A stretch of DNA of 62,708 nt from an uncultured Acetatifactor sp. (GCA_934394815.1 CAKRRD010000008.1:1-62708), one strand, 5' to 3'. Shown: positions 52,951 to 62,501, counted from the first letter of the stretch. Notes: generated by a model not told the origin, from the sequence alone. Numbers and translations: made by a program.

Positions 52951-53514
52951 TTATTTCGTATCTTTCATAACGTCTTTGTTCTTCACCAGATAATCGATCA
53001 GGGATACTACAGTAAGAATCAGGGCGACCCACATAATAATATCGGTGAGGATCTGTAGCTGCGGGAAGTTGGCGATCATCAGGCAGATCATGACCATCTG
53101 GAAGGTGGTCTTGAACTTGCCCCAGTAGCTTGCCGCAATGACTACCCCATTGTCAGAAGCAATCAGGCGGAAACCACTGATGATGAACTCTCTGGCGATA
53201 ATGATGATGACCACCCAGGAAGGAATGCGGTTCATCTCGATCAGGGCGATCATAGCGGAGCATACTAACAGCTTATCCGCCAGCGGATCCATGAACTTAC
53301 CGAAATCTGTAATCAGGTTATATTTTCTGGCGATCTTGCCATCGATCAGGTCTGTCAGGCTGGCGATAATGAAAATGGCCAGTGCGATCATATCCGTCAC
53401 GAAGGTGTTGTCGCCAAACCATCCAGCCTGACCTCCCAGCAACAGGATAATGAACGGTACGATCAGAATCACGCGGAAAATAGTCAGCTTGTTAGGCAGA
53501 TTCATCTTACTCAT
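52951..53514 (-). CDS. pgsA: CDP-diacylglycerol-glycerol-3-phosphate 3-phosphatidyltransferase
   Basis: A 187-residue membrane enzyme making phosphatidylglycerol phosphate. The CDP-alcohol phosphotransferase signature is present: starting SLTDLIDGKIARK and continuing through GKFMDPLADKL, with the Asp pair that binds CDP. About five membrane segments. It overlaps rimO by eight bases, so it is the last gene of the yicC-to-pgsA operon. Confidence 0.95.
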   Translation of the reverse strand: MSKMNLPNKLTIFRVILIVPFIILLLGGQAGWFGDNTFVTDMIALAIFIIASLTDLIDGKIARKYNLITDFGKFMDPLADKLLVCSAMIALIEMNRIPSWVVIIIIAREFIISGFRLIASDNGVVIAASYWGKFKTTFQMVMICLMIANFPQLQILTDIIMWVALILTVVSLIDYLVKNKDVMKDTK

Positions 53515-54835
53515 GGTATATCTCTCCTATCAGATCATATTCATTGGAATCGGTGACCAGAACCTTGACAAAATCTCCGGTCATGAGATTCGCTGAAGTA
53601 TTTACAAACAGATAGCCGTCCACATTGGGAGCATCTCTGTAAGTTCTTGCAACATAGGTCTCTTCGTCCGCCACCTTGCCTTCGATCATAACGGTCAGGA
53701 TGCGGCCCACCATATCCTCCGCCTTGTCAAAAGCGATGGCCTGCTGCAGTTCCATCAGTTCGTTTCTGCGGAATTCCTTGACCTCCTGCGGTACCTGGTC
53801 TTCCATGGTGGCTGCGGGAGTATCTTCCTCCTGGGAATAGGGGAACACGCCCAGACGGTCGAATTCCATCTCATTGACGAAACGATACAGTTCCTCGAAA
53901 TCCTCCTGAGTCTCTCCGGGGAATCCACTGATCAGTGTGGTTCTTAAGCAGATATCGGGAATTTTCTCCCGAAGCTTACCGATGATGGCACGGAGTTCTG
54001 CCTGATCGGTCCGCCTTCCCATGCGCTTCAACACATTGTCGGAAGCATGCTGGATGGGAATATCCAGATAGTTGCAGACCTTTGGTTCTGCAGCGATGGC
54101 ATCAATCAGTTCGTCCGTGATCTCCTCGGGATAGCAATATAAAATACGGATCCAGTAAATACCGGGAATCTGCGCCAGTTCATGTAAAAGCCTGGGCAGT
54201 TCCTTTTTCCCATACAGATCCACTCCATACAGGGTGGTCTCCTGTGCTACCAGGATCAGTTCCCTTACTCCCTTGTCCGCCAGTTCTGTGGCTTCCTTGA
54301 TGAGGCTTTCCATGGGAACGCTGCGGTAATTGCCTCTGACCTTCGGAATAATGCAGTAAGTACAGTGCTTGTCACAGCCTTCTGCAATTTTCAGATACGC
54401 AAAATGTCCGCCTGTAGTGACAACCCGGTTGGTCTCTGTCACAGGGGCGGCATTGATGTCTTCGTAATGATTCTGTTTCCGGCCTGCCAGGATCTCCTCC
54501 AGAGCGGCCACGATCTCATTGATGGCAGTAGTTCCTATGATGGCGTCCACCTGCGGAATCTCCTTCTGGATCTCCTCACGGTAGCGCTGTGCCAGACAGC
54601 CGGCTGCGATCAGGGCTTTGACCTGTCCGCTGTCCTTCAGTTCTCCCATCTGCAATAATGTATTGATGCTCTCTTCCTTGGCATCACCGATAAAGCAGCA
54701 GGTGTTTACCACTACAACATCTGCCTCTGCTTCATCGTCCGTGAAGGTATAACCTTTTTCCTGGAGCATGCCAAGCATCTTCTCGGAATCCACAAGATTC
54801 TTGTCACAGCCCAGGGATACAAACAATATCTTCAT
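53507..54835 (-). CDS. rimO: Ribosomal protein S12 methylthiotransferase
   Basis: Radical SAM enzyme (442 residues) that methylthiolates Asp of ribosomal protein S12. Domains: N-terminal MTTase domain with three Cys (SLGCDKNLVDSE; NTCCFIGDA; AAGCLAQRY), radical SAM core with CDKHCTYCIIPKVRG, C-terminal TRAM domain. RimO rather than MiaB by its N-terminus. It starts five bases after rpoZ. Confidence 0.95.
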   Translation of the reverse strand: MKILFVSLGCDKNLVDSEKMLGMLQEKGYTFTDDEAEADVVVVNTCCFIGDAKEESINTLLQMGELKDSGQVKALIAAGCLAQRYREEIQKEIPQVDAIIGTTAINEIVAALEEILAGRKQNHYEDINAAPVTETNRVVTTGGHFAYLKIAEGCDKHCTYCIIPKVRGNYRSVPMESLIKEATELADKGVRELILVAQETTLYGVDLYGKKELPRLLHELAQIPGIYWIRILYCYPEEITDELIDAIAAEPKVCNYLDIPIQHASDNVLKRMGRRTDQAELRAIIGKLREKIPDICLRTTLISGFPGETQEDFEELYRFVNEMEFDRLGVFPYSQEEDTPAATMEDQVPQEVKEFRRNELMELQQAIAFDKAEDMVGRILTVMIEGKVADEETYVARTYRDAPNVDGYLFVNTSANLMTGDFVKVLVTDSNEYDLIGEIYHE

Positions 54836-54840
54836 GTGTC

Positions 54841-55080
54841 CTATGCTTCCTCATCATCACCAAGGATCTTAATCTTACCCTGATTCAGTTCCTCGACTGC
54901 GATAGACAGGGGCTTATCCACCTTAGCGGTTACCAGAGGCTCTTCTCCTGCGATGATCTGTCTTGCTCTCTTGGCGGTTGCCATAACGATAGAATAACGG
55001 CTGTTGACAACAGGTGCTTCACCGGGTTCTACCTCGCTGTTTACTACTTTCATTAAATCGGTATAAGAGGGATGTAACAT
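54841..55080 (-). CDS. rpoZ: RNA polymerase omega subunit
   Basis: A 79-residue omega subunit that stabilises the beta-prime chain of RNA polymerase. The motif NSRYSIVMATAKRARQI is diagnostic. One base separates it from the gmk stop, so it is translationally linked to gmk, as in most Firmicutes. The start is ATG at 55080, with a ribosome binding site within the end of gmk. Confidence 0.93.
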   Translation of the reverse strand: MLHPSYTDLMKVVNSEVEPGEAPVVNSRYSIVMATAKRARQIIAGEEPLVTAKVDKPLSIAVEELNQGKIKILGDDEEA

Positions 55081-55081
55081 T

Positions 55082-55717
55082 TTATTTTGCTCCTTTCGCG
55101 AAACCTTTCAGTTCCTCTCTGATCTCTTTGATAAATTCTCTACGACGGGACGGTTCATTTTTCGCCGCTTCCACAAACTTCTGCACTTCTGCGGCACACA
55201 CATCCAGATCATCGTTCACTACTATATAATCATAGGCATCCATGCCTTCTGATTCTTCATAAGCCCGGGCCAGTCTCTGTGCAATGACATCCGCTGTCTC
55301 GGTTCCTCTGCCCACCAGTCTCTTCTGCAATTCTTCTCCACTGGGCGGAGTGACAAACAGTAACAGACTCTCCGGGAACTGCTCCTTGATCTTCATGGCT
55401 CCCTGGATCTCGATCTCCAAAATGACATCCTTGCCTGCCTGCATCTGCTCTTCTACATAAGCCTTCGGCGTTCCGTAATAATTGCCGCAATACTGAGCAT
55501 ACTCGATAAATCCGTTTTTTGCAATATTTTCTTCGAATTGTTCTCTGGTGCGGAAGAAATATTCTCTTCCGTCCTCCTCGCCTTCTCTGGGGCCTCTGGT
55601 GGTCATGGAAATGGACAACGCATAATTGTCATATTCCGATAACAGCTTTTTCACCAAAGTTCCCTTTCCAGCTCCGGAGAATCCGGAGATCACCATTAAT
55701 ATTCCTTTATTCTGCAT
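55082..55717 (-). CDS. gmk: Guanylate kinase
   Basis: A 211-residue enzyme phosphorylating GMP to GDP. P-loop [16 protein letters not shown] at residues 11-26; GMP-binding [19 protein letters not shown] and the lid are complete. It overlaps remA by 11 bases and abuts rpoZ, giving tight coupling. Confidence 0.97.
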   Translation of the reverse strand: MQNKGILMVISGFSGAGKGTLVKKLLSEYDNYALSISMTTRGPREGEEDGREYFFRTREQFEENIAKNGFIEYAQYCGNYYGTPKAYVEEQMQAGKDVILEIEIQGAMKIKEQFPESLLLFVTPPSGEELQKRLVGRGTETADVIAQRLARAYEESEGMDAYDYIVVNDDLDVCAAEVQKFVEAAKNEPSRRREFIKEIREELKGFAKGAK

Positions 55718-55985
55718 CTTCTCTGTCCTCTTTTTCCTCTTCCGGCCACAGTGCCTGTGCTCTTCCCGCTATGGTCTCGGGGAGCAGAGCCGACAGAACG
55801 ACCTGACTGTTCTCCATGACCAGTACCGATTTCGTCTTCCGTCCCTGGGTGGCATCGATTGCCTGCCCGGTCTCCTTGGCCTTCTGCACCAGCCGTTTGA
55901 TGGGTGCTGCTTCCGGACTGACGATGGCGATGATCTTATCTGTATTTACAATATTGCCAAATCCTATATGGATCAATCGGTTCAT
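55707..55985 (-). CDS. remA: RemA-type (DUF370) regulator
   Basis: A 92-residue protein of the DUF370 family, RemA in B. subtilis, a DNA-binding activator of extracellular matrix genes. The N-terminus [21 protein letters not shown] and the middle [17 protein letters not shown] match. The ATG at 55985 has GAAAGG seven bases upstream; the longer frame adds five residues. The acidic tail after position 82 is longer than in B. subtilis RemA. Confidence 0.88.
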   Translation of the reverse strand: MNRLIHIGFGNIVNTDKIIAIVSPEAAPIKRLVQKAKETGQAIDATQGRKTKSVLVMENSQVVLSALLPETIAGRAQALWPEEEKEDREDAE

Positions 55986-56063
55986 GGTATTGCCTTTCAT
56001 GACTATACAGTTCCCATTCGCAAAAATCTCACGATATTATGCTTCCTGCTGCTTCGCAGCTTG

Positions 56064-56942
56064 TTATTCGATATTCTGGATCTGTTCTCTGACCTTTTCA
56101 ATCTCGGTCTTAAGTTCAATGGCACAGTTCGATATCTCCAGATCGTTAGACTTGGACAGGATGGTGTTGGCCTCGCGGTTCATCTCCTGTGCCAGGAAAT
56201 CCAGCTTTCTTCCGATGCTTCCACCGACCATCAACGTACTCTTCGTGGTCTCGATATGGCTGCGCAGTCTCACCAGTTCCTCATCCACGCATACCTTATC
56301 CGCGAAGATCGTCACCTCCGTCAGAAGTCTTCCTTCATCTACCGTAGTATCACCCAACAGTTCCTTCACCCGGTCTTCCAGTCTCTGACGATATTCCGCA
56401 ATGATCCGGGGCGAACGCTCCGTGATGAAATCCACCAGCTTCAGCATGCCGTCCAGTTTACCGATCAGGTCGTCCCTCAGATGTTCTCCTTCCGTGATCC
56501 GGGTCTGTACAAACATCTCGCAGGCACCTTTCAGGGTTCTCTGCAGTTCCTTCCACAGTTCTTCCTCGTCGATATCCTGCTCTTCCATCACAAACACATC
56601 CGGATACTTGGACAGGGTAGACACCCGGATATCGCAGTCCAGATCAAAATCACTGGCCATCTGCTTCAGATATCCCAGATATTCTGCCGCCAGTTCCCTG
56701 TTGTAACGGACATTGGAAGTATTCTCGGAAAAATCCTCATAAGTAATGAACAGATCTACTTTACCTCTGGAAATATAATTCTTCAGTTCACTGCGGATCG
56801 CAGATTCGAAGAAATTCAGTTTCTTCGGCATTTTGATGTTCACGTCAAGGTAGCGATGATTTACCGACTTCATCTCTACGGTAAACTTTCTGTTATTCTC
56901 GGCAGTTTCACATCTGCCAAATCCCGTCATACTCTTGATCAT
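56064..56942 (-). CDS. yicC: YicC-family endoribonuclease
   Basis: A 292-residue YicC protein; family members have metal-dependent endoribonuclease activity in some species. N-terminal MIKSMTGFGRCE, the mid VKSVNHRYLDVNIKMPK-type motif and the C-terminal FLAQEMNREANTILSKSN are hallmark sequences. AGGAG precedes the ATG. First gene in the yicC-remA-gmk-rpoZ-rimO-pgsA run. Confidence 0.93.
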   Translation of the reverse strand: MIKSMTGFGRCETAENNRKFTVEMKSVNHRYLDVNIKMPKKLNFFESAIRSELKNYISRGKVDLFITYEDFSENTSNVRYNRELAAEYLGYLKQMASDFDLDCDIRVSTLSKYPDVFVMEEQDIDEEELWKELQRTLKGACEMFVQTRITEGEHLRDDLIGKLDGMLKLVDFITERSPRIIAEYRQRLEDRVKELLGDTTVDEGRLLTEVTIFADKVCVDEELVRLRSHIETTKSTLMVGGSIGRKLDFLAQEMNREANTILSKSNDLEISNCAIELKTEIEKVREQIQNIE

Positions 56943-56998
56943 AGCTTCTCCTGTTGTAAGGGTGCGTAAAGCCTTCCGCAATTTACGGTTTTCATTCT

Positions 56999-57028
56999 AT
57001 TATAGAATAAATATGCCCTTTCCGTCAA
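56999..57028 (-). promoter_or_regulatory. Promoter of the yicC-to-pgsA operon
   Basis: Minus-strand TTGACG (57023-57028), 18-base spacer, TATAAT (56999-57004), about 55 bases before the yicC start. Confidence 0.65.
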
Positions 57029-57039
57029 GTGCATCGCCC

Positions 57040-58218
57040 CTATTTCCACTCGTCGTAATGCTCCAGAAAATGGTGCTTCACGCCATCTTCCTTATAAGCG
57101 ATGATCGTGCGTAAGTTTACATTTTCCACGCTCTTGAAAATATTCCCTTCGATGAAGGGATTGGTCTGCTTCAGGGAAGCGATCAGGTTCTTGATCTCCA
57201 TACGCTTGGAAGGGCTGCTGCCATCGGTACGACAGGTGGTACAGGTATCCGTGAACCGGCAGGCACACTGGATAAAATGCAGATCATTGTAATCTCTCCA
57301 GTGTTTGATGTCGTCCTCCCGGATCAAATACATGGGGCGGATCAGCTCCATGCCCTCAAAATTCGTGCTGTGAAGCTTCGGCATCATGGTCTGCACCTGT
57401 CCGCCGTACAGCATTCCCATGAGGATTGTCTCGATGACATCATCGTAGTGATGTCCCAGCGCGATCTTGTTGCAGCCCAGTTCCTTCGCATGACTGTACA
57501 GATAGCCCCTGCGCATTCTGGCACACAGATAGCAGGGGGAATCCTCTATGTCATACACTGCATCAAAAATCTGGGATTCGAAAATAGTGATGGGAATATC
57601 CATCAGCTTCGCATTATTCTCAATGATCTTGCGGTTGGCCTCGCTGTAGCCGGGATCCATCACCAGAAATACCAGTTCAAAGGGAAACTTGTTATGGCGC
57701 TTCAACTCCTGGAACAGCTTCGCCATCAGCATGGAATCCTTACCGCCGGAGATACATACGGCGATCTTGTCGTTCTCCCGGATCATATCATATTCATTGA
57801 TAGCCTTGGCAAATCGGGAAAACAGGACTTTATGGAATTTTTTGCGGATGCTTTTTTCAATCTCCCGTGCCCGCTCGTTTTCTTTTTCTCCGGGCTGTTC
57901 CTTCTGCATCAGGTTCAGAAGCCATCCGGTATAGCCGCCCTGTAAGCTGTATACGTCCATTCCCAGTTCCCGGAAATATTCTGCGGACACCTTACTATTC
58001 TGTCCACGGCTGCAATACAGGATCACTTTTTTATCCCCTGCTGCCGCGGCCAGCTTGTCCACCAGTTCACATTCAGGGATTGCAATGGCTCCGGGAATCA
58101 TTCCATAGTTTACTGCTTCATCCCCTCTGGTATCCACCAGGATGTATCGGTCAGGGTCCCGGGACTGTAGTTCTTCCCATGTAATCTCAATGGGCTGTAT
58201 TGTCTCTTTTTCTTCCAT
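57040..58218 (-). CDS. Rhodanese-TtcA-like fusion (tRNA thiolation)
   Basis: A 392-residue two-domain protein. Residues 1-105 are a rhodanese domain with active-site Cys69 in YCSRGQNS. Residues 115-392 are an ATP-pyrophosphatase of the TtcA/TtuA kind: PP-loop SGGKDS at 157-162, CYLC at 229-232 and a Cys cluster FIQCACRFTDTCTTC near 316-330. TtcA enzymes 2-thiolate tRNA via a [4Fe-4S] cluster; the fused rhodanese could deliver persulfide. The tRNA target is inferred. It has its own start with no close neighbour. Confidence 0.85.
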   Translation of the reverse strand: MEEKETIQPIEITWEELQSRDPDRYILVDTRGDEAVNYGMIPGAIAIPECELVDKLAAAAGDKKVILYCSRGQNSKVSAEYFRELGMDVYSLQGGYTGWLLNLMQKEQPGEKENERAREIEKSIRKKFHKVLFSRFAKAINEYDMIRENDKIAVCISGGKDSMLMAKLFQELKRHNKFPFELVFLVMDPGYSEANRKIIENNAKLMDIPITIFESQIFDAVYDIEDSPCYLCARMRRGYLYSHAKELGCNKIALGHHYDDVIETILMGMLYGGQVQTMMPKLHSTNFEGMELIRPMYLIREDDIKHWRDYNDLHFIQCACRFTDTCTTCRTDGSSPSKRMEIKNLIASLKQTNPFIEGNIFKSVENVNLRTIIAYKEDGVKHHFLEHYDEWK

Positions 58219-58299
58219 TTTTAACTTCCTTTACTCTGCCCGAACAGGCAGTCTATTGTTTTTCCTCTCTCCATCTGCTACACTGTTGTTAAAAACATG

Positions 58300-58315
58300 G
58301 TAACTGAATCGTTAC
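58300..58315. promoter_or_regulatory. Short palindrome between the TtcA-like and cupin genes
   Basis: GTAAC-TGAATC-GTTAC in the 122-bp divergent intergenic region; an operator candidate on position alone. Confidence 0.3.
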
Positions 58316-58340
58316 ATAACATCCATAGAAAGGCATACAA

Positions 58341-58673
58341 ATGATTCCTTATACTACTTTAGATTCCATTATAGCCCAAATGCCCGAACGCACCGGTCAC
58401 ACTCTGTTAGATGAAAAACAGGGGTGTGTAAACGGTTGTCGCATGGGCGTATCCCTCTATCGTAATACAGAATATCACATGCCGCAAAAGCATGACGACC
58501 AGGAAGGCTTCTTCGTGTTGGACGGAAAAGGATATGCTCTCGTCGGTGGCGAAGAAATCCCTCTTCTGCCCGGTACCGCCTTTATGGTACCTGCTCACAC
58601 AGATCATGTGATCAGACGGGATCCTTCCTGTGACTGCTGTAAGGTACTGTGGTTCCATGCCGCAGCAGAATGA
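58341..58673 (+). CDS. Small cupin-domain protein
   Basis: A 110-residue single cupin-2 domain protein. Conserved cupin motifs: HMPQKHDDQEGFFVLDGKG (first, with metal-type His) and GTAFMVPAHTDHVI (second). It may be a sugar or small-molecule binder or isomerase; a specific role is unknown. AGAAAGG lies seven bases before the ATG. It is divergent from the TtcA-like gene and convergent with the HAD gene, with only three bases between stops. Confidence 0.8.
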   Translation: MIPYTTLDSIIAQMPERTGHTLLDEKQGCVNGCRMGVSLYRNTEYHMPQKHDDQEGFFVLDGKGYALVGGEEIPLLPGTAFMVPAHTDHVIRRDPSCDCCKVLWFHAAAE

Positions 58674-58676
58674 TCC

Positions 58677-59363
58677 TCAGTCCCCACCTGCCGCCAGAAG
58701 TTCCGGAAGCTGTGTCTGAAGTTCGGTCAGGCTGTCACACTTTCCATCTACCAAGGCAAGGATCTCTTCTGTGGGCGGCAGTTGGTCCGGTACCATCACA
58801 GTATACAGCCCTGCCGCGTGGGCGGAGCGGATGCCGTTAAAGGAATCCTCCACCGCCATAGCCTGTCCGGGTGCCACCCCCAGTTCCTCACAGGCCTTCA
58901 CGTAAATATCCGGTGCGGGCTTGCCGTTTTCCACCATGTCCCCGCAGACGATTTTCTGAAAATATGATGTGATTCCCGCTCTGTCCAGATGCTCCATGAC
59001 TGCTGTTTTTCTCGTAGAGGAAGCCAGTGCCACCGGAACTTCGTTCTGCTTCAGATATTCCAGGATCTCATGCACACCCGGCTTCTCCGGGAGGCCTTCC
59101 CGCTCCTCCTTTTCCCTGAATCTACGACTGCAGTCCTCATGTAATTCCTCAAAGGAAACGTCGATGCCCTGCTCTGCCTTCACCGCCTCGAACACTTCCT
59201 TTGTGCCCTGCAGGGTTCTGCCGATACAGGCCTTGGAGATTTCATCCACATTTTTAAGTCCCTTCGGCTCGGCTGCTTCTCTCCAGCACTCCATGTACAT
59301 TCTCTCGGTATCAAAGAGGACACCGTCCATATCAAATACCACTGCGGTTATTGTTGTCTTCAT
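58677..59363 (-). CDS. HAD-superfamily phosphatase/phosphoglucomutase-like
   Basis: A 228-residue HAD hydrolase of the subfamily that includes beta-phosphoglucomutase and many sugar-phosphate phosphatases. Motif I VVFDMDGVLFDTE contains the catalytic Asp pair; motif II is VALASSTRKTAV and motif III VEDSFNGIRSA. The cap domain lies at about 18-90. Substrate unknown. The ATG at 59363 has AAGGAG upstream and starts 11 bases after the HelD-type gene, so the two are probably one transcript. Confidence 0.9.
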   Translation of the reverse strand: MKTTITAVVFDMDGVLFDTERMYMECWREAAEPKGLKNVDEISKACIGRTLQGTKEVFEAVKAEQGIDVSFEELHEDCSRRFREKEEREGLPEKPGVHEILEYLKQNEVPVALASSTRKTAVMEHLDRAGITSYFQKIVCGDMVENGKPAPDIYVKACEELGVAPGQAMAVEDSFNGIRSAHAAGLYTVMVPDQLPPTEEILALVDGKCDSLTELQTQLPELLAAGGD

Positions 59364-59374
59364 AATTCTCCTTG

Positions 59375-62300
59375 TCACTTTGCACGTAAATAGTAATCAA
59401 TGATCTCTGTCTCTTCCATGGAAATATAGGTGCCGTACATGGCTATGTTGCAGCACAGCACCCGGCTCCCTCCGGGGAAGATCATCTCATATCCTTTGGA
59501 TGAAGCCAAACCCGGATATCTCTCATCCGCTCTTCCATAGGAAAAATACACGGCGGAATTGCCTATCTTCAAAGTTTTCGGTGCACCGATCCCTCCGGCG
59601 ATCAGAACCTCATCCTTTTTCCATTCAAAAAAGCTCCAGTTCTTTTTCTCACCGAGTTGTCTTGGTTCTCTGCTTCGCTCCGTCAGCAGAATCTTACCCT
59701 GTGTATTTAAAAATGTCAATGCTCCGGTCTTCTTATCCACACGGATTTTCGCATATCCCGCCATAATTTCCACCAGGGACGGAGTTTCCCGCACCGTGCA
59801 TTTGAGATCTTCCGCTGCCGTCACCGCCGCTTTCGGGAACTCACGGCATTGTCCTTTTGCAAAACAAACGCGGAAAAGATCCGCCGCAAGAGGTGTAATC
59901 CGCAAGGTTCCGTAGCTGCTCAGAAGATCCACACAGCCCTTGCCCTTCATGACCATGCGCACTGCACAGTCGATCCGGGAATGTCCGGCGGGCATCAGCG
60001 TTTTAGCATCCGGCATGTCGCCGTACTCGCCGTTATTTTCTGCCATCCGCTTTGATCCGGGCATCCCCTGCTGTCCTGTCCGCTTCGATTCGGGTTCCCC
60101 TGACTGTCCTGCGTTCTTCGGTGTAGAGCCCTCTGTCGTCATCTGGCTGTTTCGTGTCACGATGATCTTCTTCGGTCCGTACCGCTCTCTCGAAAGCCTC
60201 TCCTTTTCCGCTTCCTGCGCCCGCTGTCTGTAAACCTCTTCCTTTGTTTTCTCCGGCTCTGCCGGTTTTGTCACCGTTTTCAACGGCTTCTTCCGGGCAT
60301 CTGCGGTGAGGCGCATTCTCTGCTTCTGCTCCGGGGATACGGGATCGGCAATCAGACCGGTGAGTTTCCCCCGGTACAGCACCGTCAGTTCATGCAGGGC
60401 TCTGGTGGCTGCTACATACAGCTGCTTCACATATCCGTCCTCCACCGGGTAATCCTTCTCCGAAGCGTTGAAGATCAATACTGCATCGAATTCCAGACCC
60501 TTGGTATATTTGAGTGGAAGTACCATGACACCCTCGCCGATCTCCCATTTCCCCGCATCCCCGGTATTCAGTTCCACGCTGCCCCGTAAGGCTGCCGTTA
60601 CTTCCTGCGCCTCCGCTTCGTCAATGCAGACCACGGCAATGGTGTCCAGTCCCTTGCTCTGCCATTTCCGGATCGTCTGCTCTGCCTGTGTCACCTGTTC
60701 CATAAAATCCGCACATTTTTTCACCGTAACCGGTTCCCCGTGACGGATGATAGGCTCCACCGGATAAACCGGAAAACTTCCATGGTACAGAATATCCGTG
60801 GCAAACTCCGAGATCTCCACCGTGTTACGGTAGCTTTTCTGTAAAACACCAAAATAATCAAATTCTCCGGGCAGCATCAGTTTCCGCAGTTCCGTCCAGT
60901 CGTTGAGACCGTAGCGGTCGGAAATATTCTGTGCCACATCTCCCATGATCGTATAAGTACATTTGCTCAGACAGTATTTTAAGGACGCATACGCCATCAT
61001 GCCGAAATCCTGGGCTTCATCAATTACCACATGCCCGGCCTCCCGGATCACCTTATCCTCCTTGATGCGCTTGTAGAGGTACGCCATGGCTGCCAGATCG
61101 TAGACATCGTAGCTGCCCTCCGGCATTGTGACGGGGAACCCCTTTTCCTGCTCCTCCTTCATAAACTGCTCATAGAGTTCCGCCACCGAGCCCTTCCACT
61201 CCCGTTTTCCGAAATAGGTCTCGTAATAATGTTTCAGCTTCTGCTTTTCCGCCTGGGTATAGGAATAATATTTTCCGCTGAGTTCATTTTCCAGATGTGC
61301 CATGAGATAATCGGTCAGTCTGCTGATTTTGTCCGCCCGGGACAGATCCCGGGTCTCTTTCAGAAGGCGCGTAATGGTAGCCCGGTCCAGCAGCACTTTG
61401 CCGGTCTTTTCGATTACCACATCCTCTCTGGGGATCGCACGGTATTCGTAACGCAGGCAGAAATTCTCCAGTTCCTTAAACCAGGCAAGGGTTCCTTTCA
61501 CCGCCGGAGTCTCGCCCTTTATCACCGGTCTGATCTGATAGGACCTGTCCCAGTCCTCATACAGAAGTCTCACAAACAGCTGCTCCATGGTCATCTGGGA
61601 GACACCGTAGACATTCAGTTCCGGCAGTACTCCCGTGATATAGTTTAAGAGCACCTGATTGCTTCCCACAATGTAAAAATCCTCCGGAGCAAACTCCAGC
61701 TCGTAATTATATAAAATATAGGAAATACGGTGCATGGCCACCGTGGTCTTGCCGGAGCCTGCCGCTCCCTGCACGATCATGTTGTGCTGGGGCTTTTTGC
61801 GGATGACCTCGTTCTGTTCCTGCTGGATCGTGGCAATGATCTCTCCCAGCACCGCCTTTTTGTTCCGGGCCAGATATTTCGTCAGCAGTTCATCGTTGGC
61901 CACCACATCCGAATCGTAGAAGTCCTTCAATTCATCATTTTCAATCTCATAGGTGCGCTTTCTGGACAGGATGATGTCGTATTTCCCCTCCCCTTTCACG
62001 GAGTAAGAGACATCTCCCAGCGCAGCATCATAATAGACACTGGCAATGGGGGCTCTCCAGTCAATGACCTCCGGCTCGGCCGGATTGTCCGCAATGACGC
62101 TTCTGCCGATATAATAGACCTCGTCCTTTTTCAACTTTTTGTCCCGGAAATCAATCCTGCCGAAATAGGGCTTTTTTCTCGCCTGTTCCGCCCGGCGCAG
62201 ATCCTGGTTCACGAACTTGAAACGGGCATCCGCATTGTGCCACAGGGTCTGGGCCTCCTTGTCGTTCTCGTCGAATTCCTCCTGCATGGCATGCAGTTCT

Positions 62301-62416
62301 TCCGCCAAAGCCTGTACGCTCTGCCTGTTGGCCTCCACCTTGCGCTGTGCGATCTCTAACGTATGCTGTAATCTTTTTTCCTCATCCTGCCTCGTAATGC
62401 CGGGTAAACTGCTCAT
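59375..62416 (-). CDS. helD: HelD-type UvrD-family helicase with GH31 N-domain-like C-terminal extension
   Basis: A 1013-residue protein. Residues 1-690 form a HelD-like superfamily 1 helicase: an N-terminal coiled coil, Walker A GAAGSGKTT (217-225), Walker B VVIDEAQD (463-470) and the C-terminal VAATRAL motif (668-674). HelD releases stalled RNA polymerase in B. subtilis. Residues 690-810 are a charged, low-complexity linker. Residues about 835-1010 resemble the N-terminal beta-domain of GH31 glycosidases: RITPLAADLFRV, VDKKTGALTFLNTQGKILL, then ASSKGYEMIF and IDYYLRAK. The catalytic barrel of GH31 is absent. AGGAGAG precedes the ATG. Confidence 0.88.
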   Translation of the reverse strand: MSSLPGITRQDEEKRLQHTLEIAQRKVEANRQSVQALAEELHAMQEEFDENDKEAQTLWHNADARFKFVNQDLRRAEQARKKPYFGRIDFRDKKLKKDEVYYIGRSVIADNPAEPEVIDWRAPIASVYYDAALGDVSYSVKGEGKYDIILSRKRTYEIENDELKDFYDSDVVANDELLTKYLARNKKAVLGEIIATIQQEQNEVIRKKPQHNMIVQGAAGSGKTTVAMHRISYILYNYELEFAPEDFYIVGSNQVLLNYITGVLPELNVYGVSQMTMEQLFVRLLYEDWDRSYQIRPVIKGETPAVKGTLAWFKELENFCLRYEYRAIPREDVVIEKTGKVLLDRATITRLLKETRDLSRADKISRLTDYLMAHLENELSGKYYSYTQAEKQKLKHYYETYFGKREWKGSVAELYEQFMKEEQEKGFPVTMPEGSYDVYDLAAMAYLYKRIKEDKVIREAGHVVIDEAQDFGMMAYASLKYCLSKCTYTIMGDVAQNISDRYGLNDWTELRKLMLPGEFDYFGVLQKSYRNTVEISEFATDILYHGSFPVYPVEPIIRHGEPVTVKKCADFMEQVTQAEQTIRKWQSKGLDTIAVVCIDEAEAQEVTAALRGSVELNTGDAGKWEIGEGVMVLPLKYTKGLEFDAVLIFNASEKDYPVEDGYVKQLYVAATRALHELTVLYRGKLTGLIADPVSPEQKQRMRLTADARKKPLKTVTKPAEPEKTKEEVYRQRAQEAEKERLSRERYGPKKIIVTRNSQMTTEGSTPKNAGQSGEPESKRTGQQGMPGSKRMAENNGEYGDMPDAKTLMPAGHSRIDCAVRMVMKGKGCVDLLSSYGTLRITPLAADLFRVCFAKGQCREFPKAAVTAAEDLKCTVRETPSLVEIMAGYAKIRVDKKTGALTFLNTQGKILLTERSREPRQLGEKKNWSFFEWKKDEVLIAGGIGAPKTLKIGNSAVYFSYGRADERYPGLASSKGYEMIFPGGSRVLCCNIAMYGTYISMEETEIIDYYLRAK

Positions 62417-62444
62417 ATTCTCTCCTGTTCAAAACCATAAAAAA

Positions 62445-62481
62445 AGAAAAAGCAAAGGAAGCCTGTCAAAGACTTCCTTTG
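62445..62481 (-). terminator. Terminator of the acidic-tail gene
   Basis: CAAAGGAAG/CTTCCTTTG stem with an 11-base loop, then a T-rich run on the minus strand, separating this gene from helD. Confidence 0.75.
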
Positions 62482-62501
62482 TATGTATTCTGCATCACAT
62501 T

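Noticed and set aside
55626..56969. Long plus-strand open frame (447 codons) over gmk, remA and yicC.
   Set aside because: It is the antisense shadow of three conserved genes, with no family match.
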